The notes under the pieces: generated by a model | Seen by the model: only the letters and a program-made list of their open reading frames with translations | Database searches by the model: none | What the model was told of the DNA's origin: nothing | NCBI GenBank assembly: GCA_903904545.1 | Contig: CAIVDB010000105.1 | Span: 1-14,718 of the forward strand | DNA: 14,718 nucleotides | Source: an uncultured bacterium | GTDB taxonomy: Bacteria > Patescibacteria > JAEDAM01 > Absconditabacterales > Absconditicoccaceae | Direction of reading: 5' to 3' | Position numbers and translations under genes: made by a program | Part shown: positions 1 through 10,602 of the stretch, one piece after another | Numbering within the stretch: the stretch's first letter is position 1 | Layout: each line of letters starts with the position of its first letter

Positions 1-301
1 GGCACTTTTCAAGCTTTTTTTTTATAATTGCCTTTGAAATATTTTACATTTTTATGGAATTAAATATCTACTAAATAGAATTTAAGTTTTAAATATAGGT
101 TCACTGTAAAATTTAAAGCATTTATAAATTTGTATAAAATATAAAGCAAATTAAAAAAAAAGTTTAAATATCGCTGCTTGTTTGCTGAGCACCATTTATT
201 ATGTGCGCAAATGGTCTTCGATTTGAATAATCTCTTCTTCTTCGACTAAAATTTAAATAAGTTTAGCAAGTTTTAACCAAAATTAAACTTAATAAAGCAT
301 A
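1..301. other. AT-rich non-coding stretch downstream of the giant gene
   Basis: I see no convincing gene here under code 25 or the standard code. On the minus strand there is an inverted repeat at 191-197 and 209-215 (ACCATTT/AAATGGT, 11-nt loop). A run of nine A on the plus strand (153-161) would be a U-run in a minus-strand transcript, but it lies about 30 nt beyond the hairpin, too far for a standard intrinsic terminator. Termination of the giant gene may occur here, but I cannot assign a site. A short acidic minus-strand reading around 200-255 has no start codon and is bounded by stops. Confidence 0.5.
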
Positions 302-3300
302 TTACGTATTCATCGTTGGTTGGGTGTCTCTAGTTGGCACTTCATTTATTGTATCCACATTAGTATCTGATTTGGGGTTAGATGATTCATTTGATAATCT
401 CGAATTACTTTGCGATGTGTAGAGTTGATTGACATCGGCTCCTGTTGTAGATAGAAAGGTAAACGGGTCAGGATCTTTGTTGAGTATATTGTCTATCTGT
501 CCGATGTAATTGTTGGTATTGTATGAAGGGATACTTAAGATTCATACTCCGCCTCCTGTATATCATACATTGTTTGCTTGGTGGAGCAATCCTGTTCCAT
601 AAGTAAAATCTACAAACATATCTCCAGTTATTATTTTATTATCTCTATTAGTTGTTGATCGATTATTTCCATTTATAAAATATTGTCCACTACGATTTAT
701 CGGATTTGCGATATATGGATAATCTATAGCTCAATTGACGTCTAGTGTCCCTGCTGATCGATTGCTTCAACTTATATTAGTATCTGTGGCGTTCCCTGGT
801 ACCATTACTCATCATCATGTGATGAGATTTGATGTTCCACCATTTTTGTTGCTAAACATCTTTAAGGTGCCGTAATACGTTCCAGAACTTCATGCAGTTA
901 GCCAGATTCATTGTATGCTATTATTATATAATCGAGTATCATTGATGATATTATTTGTTGTATTCCCCTCCATCTTTATTCCATATCGTAGATTATTGTA
1001 ACTTTGTATATTGTTGATGAGATTATTTCCTCCTCCATTGATATCAATTCCGTGAAATCCATTATTGTATACTAGAGTATTGCTTATCACATTGTTGTAA
1101 GAGACATCTATGGATATTCCTATGCTATTGTTATTGAATACTTGTGAATTTATGAGATAGTTCTTACTTCATGGATTTGTTCAATAAATGCTATATCATT
1201 GTAAAGAACTTGAATAGAATAATGAGTCTATGGTTTCTATATTATTTGTTCAGACTATTGAGGTATTTACTTTGTTGTTGAAGGCATGGATTCTATAGAG
1301 TGTTCAGTTGGTTACGTTGTAGAGAGATATTCACTTTGCATTGCCTGAACCTATAGAGGCTCCTCATGGAGTAGCACTACGTAATTGTCCTGATCCATTG
1401 TTTAATCCATCAATTTTCAAATTGTCTATTATGACGTTCTTTCTATTGGTCGCTTGTAGCATTATCCCTATTGCAGTGTCTCCAGCACTATAGAGGTAGA
1501 CATCTCATTTTCCAATAATAGCGATACAATTCCCACTAAAATCTATGGTGTTGGACATAATATATCTTCCTGGATCTAGAACGTAGATTGTATTTGCTGC
1601 AAGTCCTAGTGGTAAACTATCTATTCCGCTGGTATCGAAATTTGAGATATTGAGAACATTCATTGACCAGATATTACAATTTCCTGTCCAGTGTCTCGTG
1701 TAAGCTGTGGTATCGGTCCCCCCTGTCCCATTCCCATTTCCATCTCCGAAAAGAGCATTAATGATTTGTCCACTTGTCGGATTTGTATTCCAGAAAGATT
1801 TATTGATAAAATTATCATTGTCTCGCGTGTTACTTGTCGATACATTTTCTTGGATTGTAGTTATAGAGAAATTGGAGCTTCTTTCGCCTATATTTACTGT
1901 CCCCATTCTTATAGTATAGTAATTTGCACTTGCACTCATAGCAATAGAGAACTGATCTCCATTAGCTCCCGTTCCATTTGTTCCTATATTAATCCCATTT
2001 TTGTAGAGTGTTCCCCGTCATGAGATGTTGATGGTATTTGAGACTCCATTTGACATTCCCGTTAGAGTTATAATGTTGGACGTGTAAAGTTGGTTGCGAG
2101 TAGCGTCATATATTGGAGTAAATACAAATTGATCAGGATCAAGGTCTTCTGTCGTCGTTATTGTAAATGTACTGGATTGTGTTCCCATAAATAATTGAGC
2201 TGCCTTTGTCTCACTATAATTAGTACTTCCTGTCATAGCGATATAAAATTGATCTCCATTGCTACCTGTTCCTTCCGTGCCTATATTTATATTGTTTTTA
2301 TACAATATACTATCATTTCAAGAAAGGTAAATGATAGTATTTAATCCTGCCGACATGCCAGTGATGTTAATGATATTTGATGTATATATCTGATTACGTG
2401 TGGCTCAGGTAATGATATCTACATTAAATGCCCTTGGGTTCCTATCCGTTGGGTAGTAATCTCACCATTCTATATTTATGAGTCCGCTATTTATATTTTC
2501 CGAATGGAAACTAAATATTCCTGTCTGATACTGTATATTGGTGATATTCGCATTTGTTCATCCTACAAGTAATGTAAGTGATTTTCTTCTTAGATTATCT
2601 TCTAGATTACTTGTATCTAAATTTATAATAAGTTGATTTCCACTAATGGTAGTAGCTACTTCTGTTTCCTGTTTACTTGCAATATATTCGTATACTTCCT
2701 GAGGTCATGCTACCCAAACTCTATCAGATCAATTCTTCCCATAGGTATTTGAAATATGATCTATAAGATATTTCCATTTTGTCCGTGATATACTGCCAGT
2801 TAGACCTCAAGCAAATTTTACACTATGAGAAAAAGATTGTCTTGATACTTTTGTAGTTGCGTTTGCTGCGTTCATGAGTGTATCAATGTCTGTTATCATT
2901 GTTCCTGTGGTAAATCCATCATCAACATAATATTCTCTATGAAAGAGCAGATGATTGAGATCTATGGTATTATATATATTTATTCCATCTGGGTATGCTG
3001 CAGTCCCCTGAGAAGATACTGACTTATATCATAGATCTCGTGCTGGCTGTGTATATCAGGTGTCTCCAGAAGGAAGAATCACATGGGTGAGCATAGCACC
3101 AGATATCCCTATACGTTCTTGAAATCGAGTATTTGCTTTTTCTAGTTCGTATCTGTAGTCCAATCCTGTCGTCCCTGGAGGATTGTCTGGATAATTAAAG
3201 AGTTCTCCAGATGCCGGATAAGCGCTTGATGTTCGTCAGTGGTTTACTACATCCCATCCATTGAGATATGTTTCCCTGAGTTGTGTTCGTGTCATGTATG

Positions 3301-6300
3301 CAGGCGTAGTATAGTGGAGATCTGAAAAAGAACGATTTACAGAATATCGTGCATATCATCATCTGAATGCAATATCATTTCCTGCTCCATCGGTAGAATA
3401 GACTCATGGTGCTATAAAATTAACGTTTTCTCATGATACTCTTCCTCCATTGAAATATTGAAATACAGGTTGATATCACCCAATACCCCCATCGTCGATG
3501 ACCCAACCATAGGCTAGATCTTTATTGTATTTTATGGGTGCTTTAGTTATGACCCCCGTAGTTATATTTTGATCAAAAGTAATGATTATTTGTTTTGGAT
3601 AATTGATTTTGAAACTAGCACCCGTGCTATTGCCTGCCGTGTCTGTTACGGTGAAAACATAATTTCATTCATTACTTATGCTTGTCCCACTGATATAATC
3701 TCTTCCGTTGAGCGTTGCTCCTGAGAGGTTATCATCTCAAAAATAAATAACTATCTGATTCCCATATGTTGTTCAACTACTTACTCATGTGAATGTGGGT
3801 GGAGTAATGTCTTGTTTTGTTGTTACAGAGAAACTTCATGATGTTGGGCTTAATGTTGGTCCTATTTGTAATAGCACTGTCTTTGTACTTAAATATGTGC
3901 TACTCCCTGTAATAGTAATATAAAATTGATCTCCGTTGGCTCATGTATAGTCTGTCCCTATGTTGATTCAGTTTTTGTAAAGTATTCATTGTCCCGTTGC
4001 TGTTCCACTTGCAATTACTCAATTACTCATCCCTGTAAGTGTAACTATGTTTGAGGTATAGAGTTGATTGGGCTCTGCCCCAGTTATAGACACAAAAATA
4101 AATTGACTTGGAATATTTGAACTTGTGGGATCTTGTTTTGTTGTAACAGAGAAATTTGCCCAATTTGCTCCCCCATAAAATGTTGAGTTTCTTATTGTAT
4201 AGTAATCTGCACTTCCTGTGATCGCTATATAAAATTGATCTCCATTCTTTCCAGTTCAATTGGTTCCTATATTTATTCAATTCTTGTAGATAGCTCACCG
4301 TCCACTTAAGGAGATGACTGTATTTATTCAACTATACATGCCACTCAGTGTGATAATGTTTGACGTATAAAGCTGATTGATTTCTGCACTTATGATTGGA
4401 GAAAAGGAGAAACTATTGGGGTCCTCATCGACAGCATCAATCTGTGCAATATACTTATTACTTATATAAGGAAAGTTTCCTAGTATTAATAAAGATCAAC
4501 TATATCTTACTGTCCTTGTTTGTAAAATTATTCCTGTTCCATAAGTAAAATCTATGAAATCTTGCCCTGTATAATCTTTTCTTCCTCTCCCTGCTGTTGT
4601 TCGACTAGTCCCTGTTATAATGAGTGATCCTATTTCTGTGACTACATTCGTAATATAATTGTGTCACATAGTTCCTCAAGTGTTTAGGTTTCCTGTTGCT
4701 CGATTGAATCCACTTATACTATCATCTGTAGGATACCCTATAAATATCCCTGTTCATGATGCATTATTATTTGCTGCAGCATTATTAGTGTTTCCAAATA
4801 ATCTTAAATCCCCATAATACTTATTTCATGTTGCACCTGCACTTGAAGATATTCCATTGGTATTATTGTTATATGATCGAAGATTGTACATAATGTTATT
4901 TGCAGTGCCTCATTTGATAAACACCCCTGCAAAGAGATTGTTATATGTTTGTGTATTGAGTATCATATTATTCCGCCCTGTATCTATAACTATTCCATAG
5001 AAATTGTTGTTGAATGTCTGACAATTTTGTATCGTTGTGTAATATGTTCTACTTAAAGATATTCAAGCCCCTTTATTGTTGAATGCTAGGGTGTTTACTA
5101 TATTTCCGTTATAAGAACCGTATAGATATATTCCGTCGGAATATGTGTTGTAGATTATGCTGTCAATAATATTTATATTTCTTGAATTTGATATATTTAT
5201 ACCATTTCTATTGTTGTATGTTTGTACATGATGGAGTGTTATGTTCTTACTATCATATAAAAATATTCCATCACTGTTTCCTGAAGCAATATTACCTTCG
5301 AAACGGATAGTACCGTCTTCATTCTTTATTCCATCAATTTTCACATTTGCTATAATAATATTATTTTTACTATATGTCTTTAATGTGGCTGCGTTTATTA
5401 GTCTTTGATCTGTGTATAGTGTGGTTTCACCTTTAGCTATAATTGCACTACAGTTTCCATTGAACACTATTCAAGTCGATCCGTTGGATATGATATATCC
5501 TCAGGCCTCTAATACATATATTGTGTTGGCTAATGGATTTAATGGCATACTATTAGCTCCACTGTTGTCATAATTTTGGATATATTGAACATCCATACTT
5601 CCTGTGTTACAATTACCTGTTCGTCATTGTGTATATGCTGTTTTATCATTTCCTCATAAACCATCTCCAAATAGTGCCGTAATGATTTCTCCTGTTGTTG
5701 GGTTTGTATTCCAAAATGAGCTGTCAATAAAATAATCATTGTTTCGTGTGCTTGTACTAATATCATTCTGAATTGTGGTTACTGATCGTGATCATGATAT
5801 AGCTCATATTGTTATTGTCCCTATTCTGGTTGTATAAAAATTTGTACTTCCTGAGATTTCAAGATATATTTGATCCCCATTTGCTCCTGTTCATGATTGT
5901 CCAATATTTATACCATTTTTATAGAGAACTCATCGTCATGATAGTTGAAGTATATTTGATATCCCATTTCACATTCATGTCAGAATAATAATATTTGAGG
6001 TATAGAGTTGATTTATTTGTGCATCAACAATGGGAGTGAATACAAATTGATCTGGATCGTTCTCATTGTCTGTTGTTACAGAGAAAATACTTGATTGTTG
6101 TCCTATGATGAGTTGGGCATTTTTTGTTTCTGTGTCATTATTACTTCCCGTCATTGCGATATAAAATTGATCACTATTAGCTCCTGTGCCTCAAGTCCCT
6201 ATATTAGCTCCATTTTTATATATTTTTGCACTTGCTCAAGAAAGGTAAATGATGTTGTTTAGCCCTGGTGACATACCAGTGAGTGTAATGATATTTGAAG

Positions 6301-9300
6301 TATAGAGTTGGTTGCGTATTGCTCAGCTTATTGTATTTAAGTTGAAATTATCGGGGTTTCTATCTCATAGATAATAATTTCCCATTTCTATATTGATCAA
6401 TCAACTATCCTTATTTTCTGAATGGTAAGTAAATAATCCTGTCTCGTATTGTATGTTTATTATATTCGCATTTGTGCCAGTTATTATCAAACTTAATGCT
6501 CTTCTTCTTAAATCAGTATCTACATCTAAAGTATCTAAATTAATAATAAGTTTATTTCAGCTGATACTTGTCTCTATTTTTGATTTTTGTTTCATTGTAA
6601 GATATTCGTAAGTTTCTTGCCCTCATGCAAATCGCACTCTATCTGATCATCATTTTCCATATGTCGAATATATATGATCTACGAGATATTTTCGTTTTTC
6701 AAATCCTATATTTCCATTTAGATTCCCTGTGAATGCAATCCTATGAGAAAAGGCTTGTCTTCGTAGTTTACTTGTTTCATTTGTTCTATTCATTAGATCG
6801 TCAATATCTACAATCATACTTCATGTTGAGAATCCATCATCATAATAATATTTCCTGTTTAGTTGAAGCTGATAGAGATTTATGTCTGTATAGATATTGA
6901 GTCATGATGATCAGTTAGCTATTCATTGTGCACTTACTGATTTATATCCTGAAGCAAATCCTGGTTGTGTATATCCAGGATCTCCTGAAGGAAGAATGAT
7001 ATGACTTAAAAATATTCCTGATAATCCTATGCGATCTCTTACATATTCGTAGTTCTTTATCAATTCATAGGCATAGTCTAGTCCTGTAGTCCCTGGAGGA
7101 TTGTCTGGGTAGGCATATGTTTGCCCTGATGAAGGATACGCTGAACTACTTCGTCCATGATTGAAAATATCCCAACCATTGAGATATGTTTCTTTTAAAT
7201 TATCTCGCGTCATATATGATGGAGTGGTATAATGAAGATCATAAAAACTTGAATTTACTGCATATCGCGCGTATCCTCATCTAAATGGGACATCATTGCC
7301 TGCGCCATCAGTGAAATATAATCCAGGAGCAATGAAACGATTGTTCCATCCTGATATTTCTCCTCCATTGAGATATTTGAATCCTGGCTGATATCCCTCA
7401 ATAAGCCCATCATCAACAACTCGACCATATGCTACATCTTTATTGTATTTTAAAGGTGCCTTTATTACAATTCATGTCGTTATTTCCTCATCAAAAGTAA
7501 TGGTGATTGTTTTTGGAATGCTTATTCTAAATGTTGCTCCTGTTGTGTTGCCTACACTGTCAAACACAATGAACGTGTATACTCATTCTGCAGAAATGAT
7601 CGTCCCTCCTGTGTAAGGTGTCTCATTGAGTGTTGCTCCAGATAGATTTTCATCGCTGAAAAATATTTGCACTTGTTCACTGTACGTTTCTCATGAAATG
7701 ATCCCTGTAAATGTTGGTGGTGTTATGTCTTGTTTTGTTGTTATACTAAACGTTCCCTCTTTGTCTCATATCCTTAAAGTCCCTGAGATTGTTCTGAAAT
7801 ATTCAGGGCTACTTGTTAGACTGATGTAAAATTGATCATCATTACTTCCTGTTATTTCTCATTCTATCTGAGATCAATTTTTATAAAACATTCCTGTGTT
7901 ACTTATTGTCCCTGTTGCAATAGCTCATATGCTCATCCCAGTTAGTGCGATACTGTTGGATGTGTAAATCATATTTCTCTCTGCTCCAGTTATATTATTA
8001 AATGAGAAAGAGCTCGGATTTGCATTAAAATCTGGGTTGTTTTTTGTTGTTACAGAAAATGTACTTTGTGTTATCCCTGCTTGAAAGTATCCGTATCTTA
8101 TCGTGAAAAAATTAGCACTTCCGGTGATTGCTATGTAAAATTGATCTCCATTTGATCCTGTTCCTCATGTGCCGATCTGTATTCCGTTTTTATATATCAA
8201 TCCCCATCATGTTAGATTTACTCTTGTTGTGTATCCGCTTTCGATCCCTGTGAATGTAATAATGTTGGATGTATAGAGTTGATTTGTTTCTGCTTCTGTA
8301 ATTGGTGTAAAGGAAAAATAATCAGGATCTGTGCTAAATACCTCTAGTTCTCAAATATATTTGCTAGTAGTATATGGGATATTTGACTGGTTCAAGAGAC
8401 TTCCAAAATAGGCTATTGGTATCGTTTGATAAAAAATTCATGTTCCATAAATGAATTGTATAAAATCTTGTCCAGTATAATTCTTTCTTCATCTGTTTGT
8501 TGTGCTTCGATTTGTTCCTGTTGTTATAAATGAGCCGTTTTGAGCTATCGCATTTGTGATATAATTATATCACATAACTCCTCCTGTTTCCAAGGTTCAG
8601 CTAGATCGATTTAATCAACTTATATTTGTGTCAGAAGGGGATCCTATAGATATTCCGGTTCACTCTAGATTGTTGTTTGTTGCTGCATTGTTGCTATTTT
8701 GGAATATTTTTATTGTCCCATAATATTTATTCCCTGTAGCTCAGACACTTGAAGCAATTCAGTTTGTACTGTTGTTATAAAGTTGTGAATTGTGTATGAT
8801 ATTATATGATGAACTTGTTTTTAAATATATTCAAGCTCGTGAGTTATTATAGGATTGTGTATTTGTTATTACATTATTTCCTCAACTATCGATATTTATT
8901 CCATAAAAAGAATTATTGAATACTTGTGAGTTGCTTATCGAGGCATAGGAAGTCCTTCCCATGGCTATTCAAGCATCTTTGTTGTTGAATATAAGACAAT
9001 TGTTTATGGAAATTTTGTTTCATGCGTATACATATATTCCGTTCGATGAACTATTGTATGTTATACAATTATTTATGCTAACATTTATAGATGATTCTAT
9101 ATCTATTCCATATTTATTATTGTATGTTTGCGCTTTATTTATACTTGAATTCCTTGTATTATACATATAAATTCCATAATTATTCCCTGAACTTATATTT
9201 CATTCAAAACGGATTGTTCCATCGCCATTTTTTATCCCATCAACTCTTACATTGTCTATGATCAAATTATTTTTATTTAATGATTTTAGTGTCGCTCCAG

Positions 9301-9742
9301 TTCAAAGTCTTTGATTTGTATACAGTGTTGGTGTCCCTTTCCCTATCACTGCTATACAATTCCCATTCATTAATATTTGATTTGAACTAATATATTTTCC
9401 TGGCGAAAGGATATAAATGGTATTCGCTTCAAGGATCTGAGGTATACTATCTATCCCACTTGTATCATAGTTTTGTATGTACTGAACATTCATGGTTCCA
9501 GTTTCACAAAGCCATTCCCGTCACTGTGTGTATGCTGTTTTGTCGTTCCCTATGGTCCCATCTCCAAAAATAGCAGTGATGATTTCTCCTGTTGTAGGAT
9601 TGTTATTCCAAAAAGATTTATCCAGAAAATTATCATTATTTCGAGAAAAATTATTGTCGAATGCTCGCAATCATCTGATCGTTATTATGAGGGAAATTAG
9701 AATTCCTCAAAATAAAATTCTTTTTCGTGATTTCTTCATCAT
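302..9742 (-). CDS. Giant secreted multidomain surface protein (3,146 aa) with beta-helix, Ig-like and polysaccharide-deacetylase-like modules; code 25
   Basis: Reading TGA as Gly gives one frame from ATG 9742 to TAA 302-304. I scanned it codon by codon and found no TAA or TAG and about 105 TGA. An in-frame TAA at 9752-9754 fixes the start at ATG 9742 or the adjacent ATG 9739. Residues 1-27 form a signal peptide: MMKKSRKR, then a hydrophobic core with two TGA-glycines (G12, G24), ending LRA. Each module runs: SFWN..PTTGEI segment; pectate-lyase/NosD-like beta-helix rich in YNN and GI (roughly 147-340, 1448-1650, 2765-2958); two Ig-like repeats of ~100 aa (DPD.F.F..LYTSN..TLTG..YKNG..NGDQF..FSVTT); a DITPPTFTG Ig domain (about 669-749, 1972-2051); a NodB-like region (about 758-1051, 2066-2354); two more YTSN repeats. 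The last copy stops inside its first YTSN repeat and ends in a hydrophilic tail. I see no sortase motif, C-terminal membrane helix or dockerin. A host-contact or glycan-binding role is inferred only. Confidence 0.9.
305..1792 (-). repeat. Partial module copy C of the giant gene (residues 2651-3146)
   Basis: The third copy keeps the SFWN segment, the beta-helix and the following linker. It breaks off just after DPDPFTF..NQLYTS, the opening of the first YTSN repeat. A tail of about 40 residues rich in Ser, Asn, Thr and Asp follows and does not match copies A or B. It carries three consecutive TGA codons at 809-817. The truncation point suggests loss or non-duplication of the Ig and deacetylase parts, with a new C-terminal end. 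Confidence 0.8.
1793..5713 (-). repeat. Module copy B of the giant gene (residues 1344-2650)
   Basis: This second full copy has the same domain order as copy A and a period of 3,921 nt (1,307 codons). YTSN motifs lie near 4358-4378, 4048-4070, 2372-2395 and 2072-2094. The deacetylase-like region is near 3545-2680. Many Gly codons are TGA here where copy A has GGN, and the reverse, which is internal evidence for the codon reassignment. Example: the YKNGIN motif uses TGA at 3968-3970. Confidence 0.85.
5714..9610 (-). repeat. Module copy A of the giant gene (residues 45-1343)
   Basis: This is the first full copy of the tandem module, measured from the Trp codon of the SFWN motif to the same codon in copy B (3,897 nt, 1,299 codons). 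Order: SFWN/TAYTQ segment, beta-helix, KYYG..F linker region, YTSN repeats near 8262-8285 and 7957-7975, DITPPTF Ig domain near 7735-7495, deacetylase-like region near 7470-6590, YTSN repeats near 6290-6310 and 5990-6012. The module resembles copy B in protein and more loosely in DNA, so the duplication is not recent. Confidence 0.85.
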
Positions 9743-9791
9743 AAGCGCTTCTTATTTTTCTTTATTTCTAAAGGGTTTTTCTGTCCTTTAT

Positions 9792-9819
9792 AGTATATGG
9801 AAAATCTATTCCGAATCAA
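9792..9819 (-). promoter_or_regulatory. Candidate sigma70-type promoter for the giant gene
   Basis: On the minus strand, TTGATT (9814-9819) is followed after 16 nt by TATACT (9792-9797). This puts a start of transcription near 9785 and a leader of about 43 nt before ATG 9742. It lies in the 131-nt gap downstream of the UPF0489-like gene. In this AT-rich DNA such a match could arise by chance. No clear Shine-Dalgarno sequence is visible before the ATG. Confidence 0.4.
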
Positions 9820-9873
9820 AAACTAATGGCTCCTTTATTGTGTTTTTACTTGTTTTTCTTGTTAAAAATCATT

Positions 9874-10602
9874 CTATACTTGTCATAATAGCTTATTTAT
9901 GATATCTATAGCCTGCTTTTGGTCTATAAAGTATGGCGATGTTGCTATAGTAATTATTTCTGCATGGGAAATTAGTTGCTGGATAATTTTTATATCATCT
10001 TGAGTAATTTCTTTCCCTTCTCGAAAATCAATATCTAGATCCAAAATAAAATTTAGAATTCAGAATTCAGAATTCAGAATTGAATGAAGTGCTGTATCTG
10101 TTCTGATTTGGATGACATCATTGATTATTCAGGAATTGATTGCTGCGGGGATGAAATTGCCTACATTGGTCTTGGTGTTGACGAAGGCTTGGATGTCTGG
10201 AATCGGGAATCAGGAATCAGGAATCGGGAATCTATTTCCATTGGGTTTCATATCGGAGTGTTGATCGATATGGATTAAGTTAAAAGGTTCTGAAGGTTGA
10301 GAATGTTTCGAATGTTGGTGATTGTATCGAAAAGACAGTGCGTGATTGTGGTTATCTACAATGAAGATAGGTTTGCCGTGGTAGTCGAGCTGAACGAAAT
10401 TTTTGAGTCAGATACAAGATGTTTTTTTCCCGTTTACTATCTCTTCAAAACATATTTCTGAACCTCTTTGGAGGTCGGTTAAGCTTCCTTGTATTAGGCT
10501 TGGAACGTATATTTTCCCTGTGGATCAAAGTGCTCTTCTTTGTTGGTAAGAAAATTCATTATTGCCAATGGGATCTGATATATATAGGGGAGTGGAATAC
10601 AT
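9874..10602 (-). CDS. UPF0489-family (arginase/deacetylase-fold) protein, 242 aa; code 25
   Basis: Reading TGA as Gly gives a frame from ATG 10602 to TAG 9874-9876 with six in-frame TGA (residues 26, 65, 131, 158, 181, 240) and no other stop. The sequence has the sign-posts of UPF0489, a family with the arginase-type metal site: IVDNHNHAL (81-89), LIHIDQHSD (109-117), VGNFIPAAI..GII (148-160) and ILDLDIDF (186-193), then a helical end with ITIATSPYFI. The His/Asp residues H85, H87, D113, H115, D117, D188, D190 and D192 are the candidate metal ligands. Known relatives include peptide arginases that turn Arg to ornithine; the substrate here is unknown. Two heptanucleotide arrays lie inside the gene and translate as FPIPDSGFPIPD and ILNSEFGILN between conserved blocks. 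Under the standard code the gene is invisible. The family call rests on motif recall. Confidence 0.75.
10055..10081 (-). repeat. Heptanucleotide tandem array (AGAATTC, about 3.9 copies) inside the UPF0489-like gene
   Basis: On the plus strand the 7-nt unit AGAATTC repeats three times and then six of its bases repeat. Read on the minus strand it encodes ILNSEFGIL, including one TGA-Gly, just before the conserved ILDLDIDF block. Three units equal seven codons, so a change of one unit would shift the frame. Confidence 0.9.
10199..10232 (-). repeat. Heptanucleotide tandem array (GGAATCR, about 4.9 copies) inside the UPF0489-like gene
   Basis: On the plus strand the unit GGAATC(G/A) occurs nearly five times. 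Read on the minus strand it encodes the peptide repeat FPIPDSGFPIPD with a TGA-Gly in the middle, between the HIDQHSD metal motif and the VGNFI block. Its period and core (GAATC) match the array at 10055-10081, suggesting the same slippage process. Confidence 0.9.

Noticed and set aside
191..215. Intrinsic terminator for the giant gene
   Set aside because: The 7-bp hairpin has an 11-nt loop and the T-run in transcript sense is about 30 nt away, so it does not meet the usual pattern.
4023..5766. Minus-strand frames at 4023-4331 and 5539-5766
   Set aside because: They are out of phase with the giant gene frame, which runs through both positions and carries the conserved repeats.
302..9742. Region read as a set of decayed pseudogene fragments on the minus strand
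   Set aside because: All fragments lie in one frame, the interruptions are only TGA and never TAA or TAG, and TGA sits where paralogous copies have GGN. This is codon reassignment and not decay.
9743..9873. Translation start after the AGGAG-like motif upstream of the giant gene
   Set aside because: The codons that follow reach a stop before the giant frame, and the signal peptide begins cleanly at ATG 9742.
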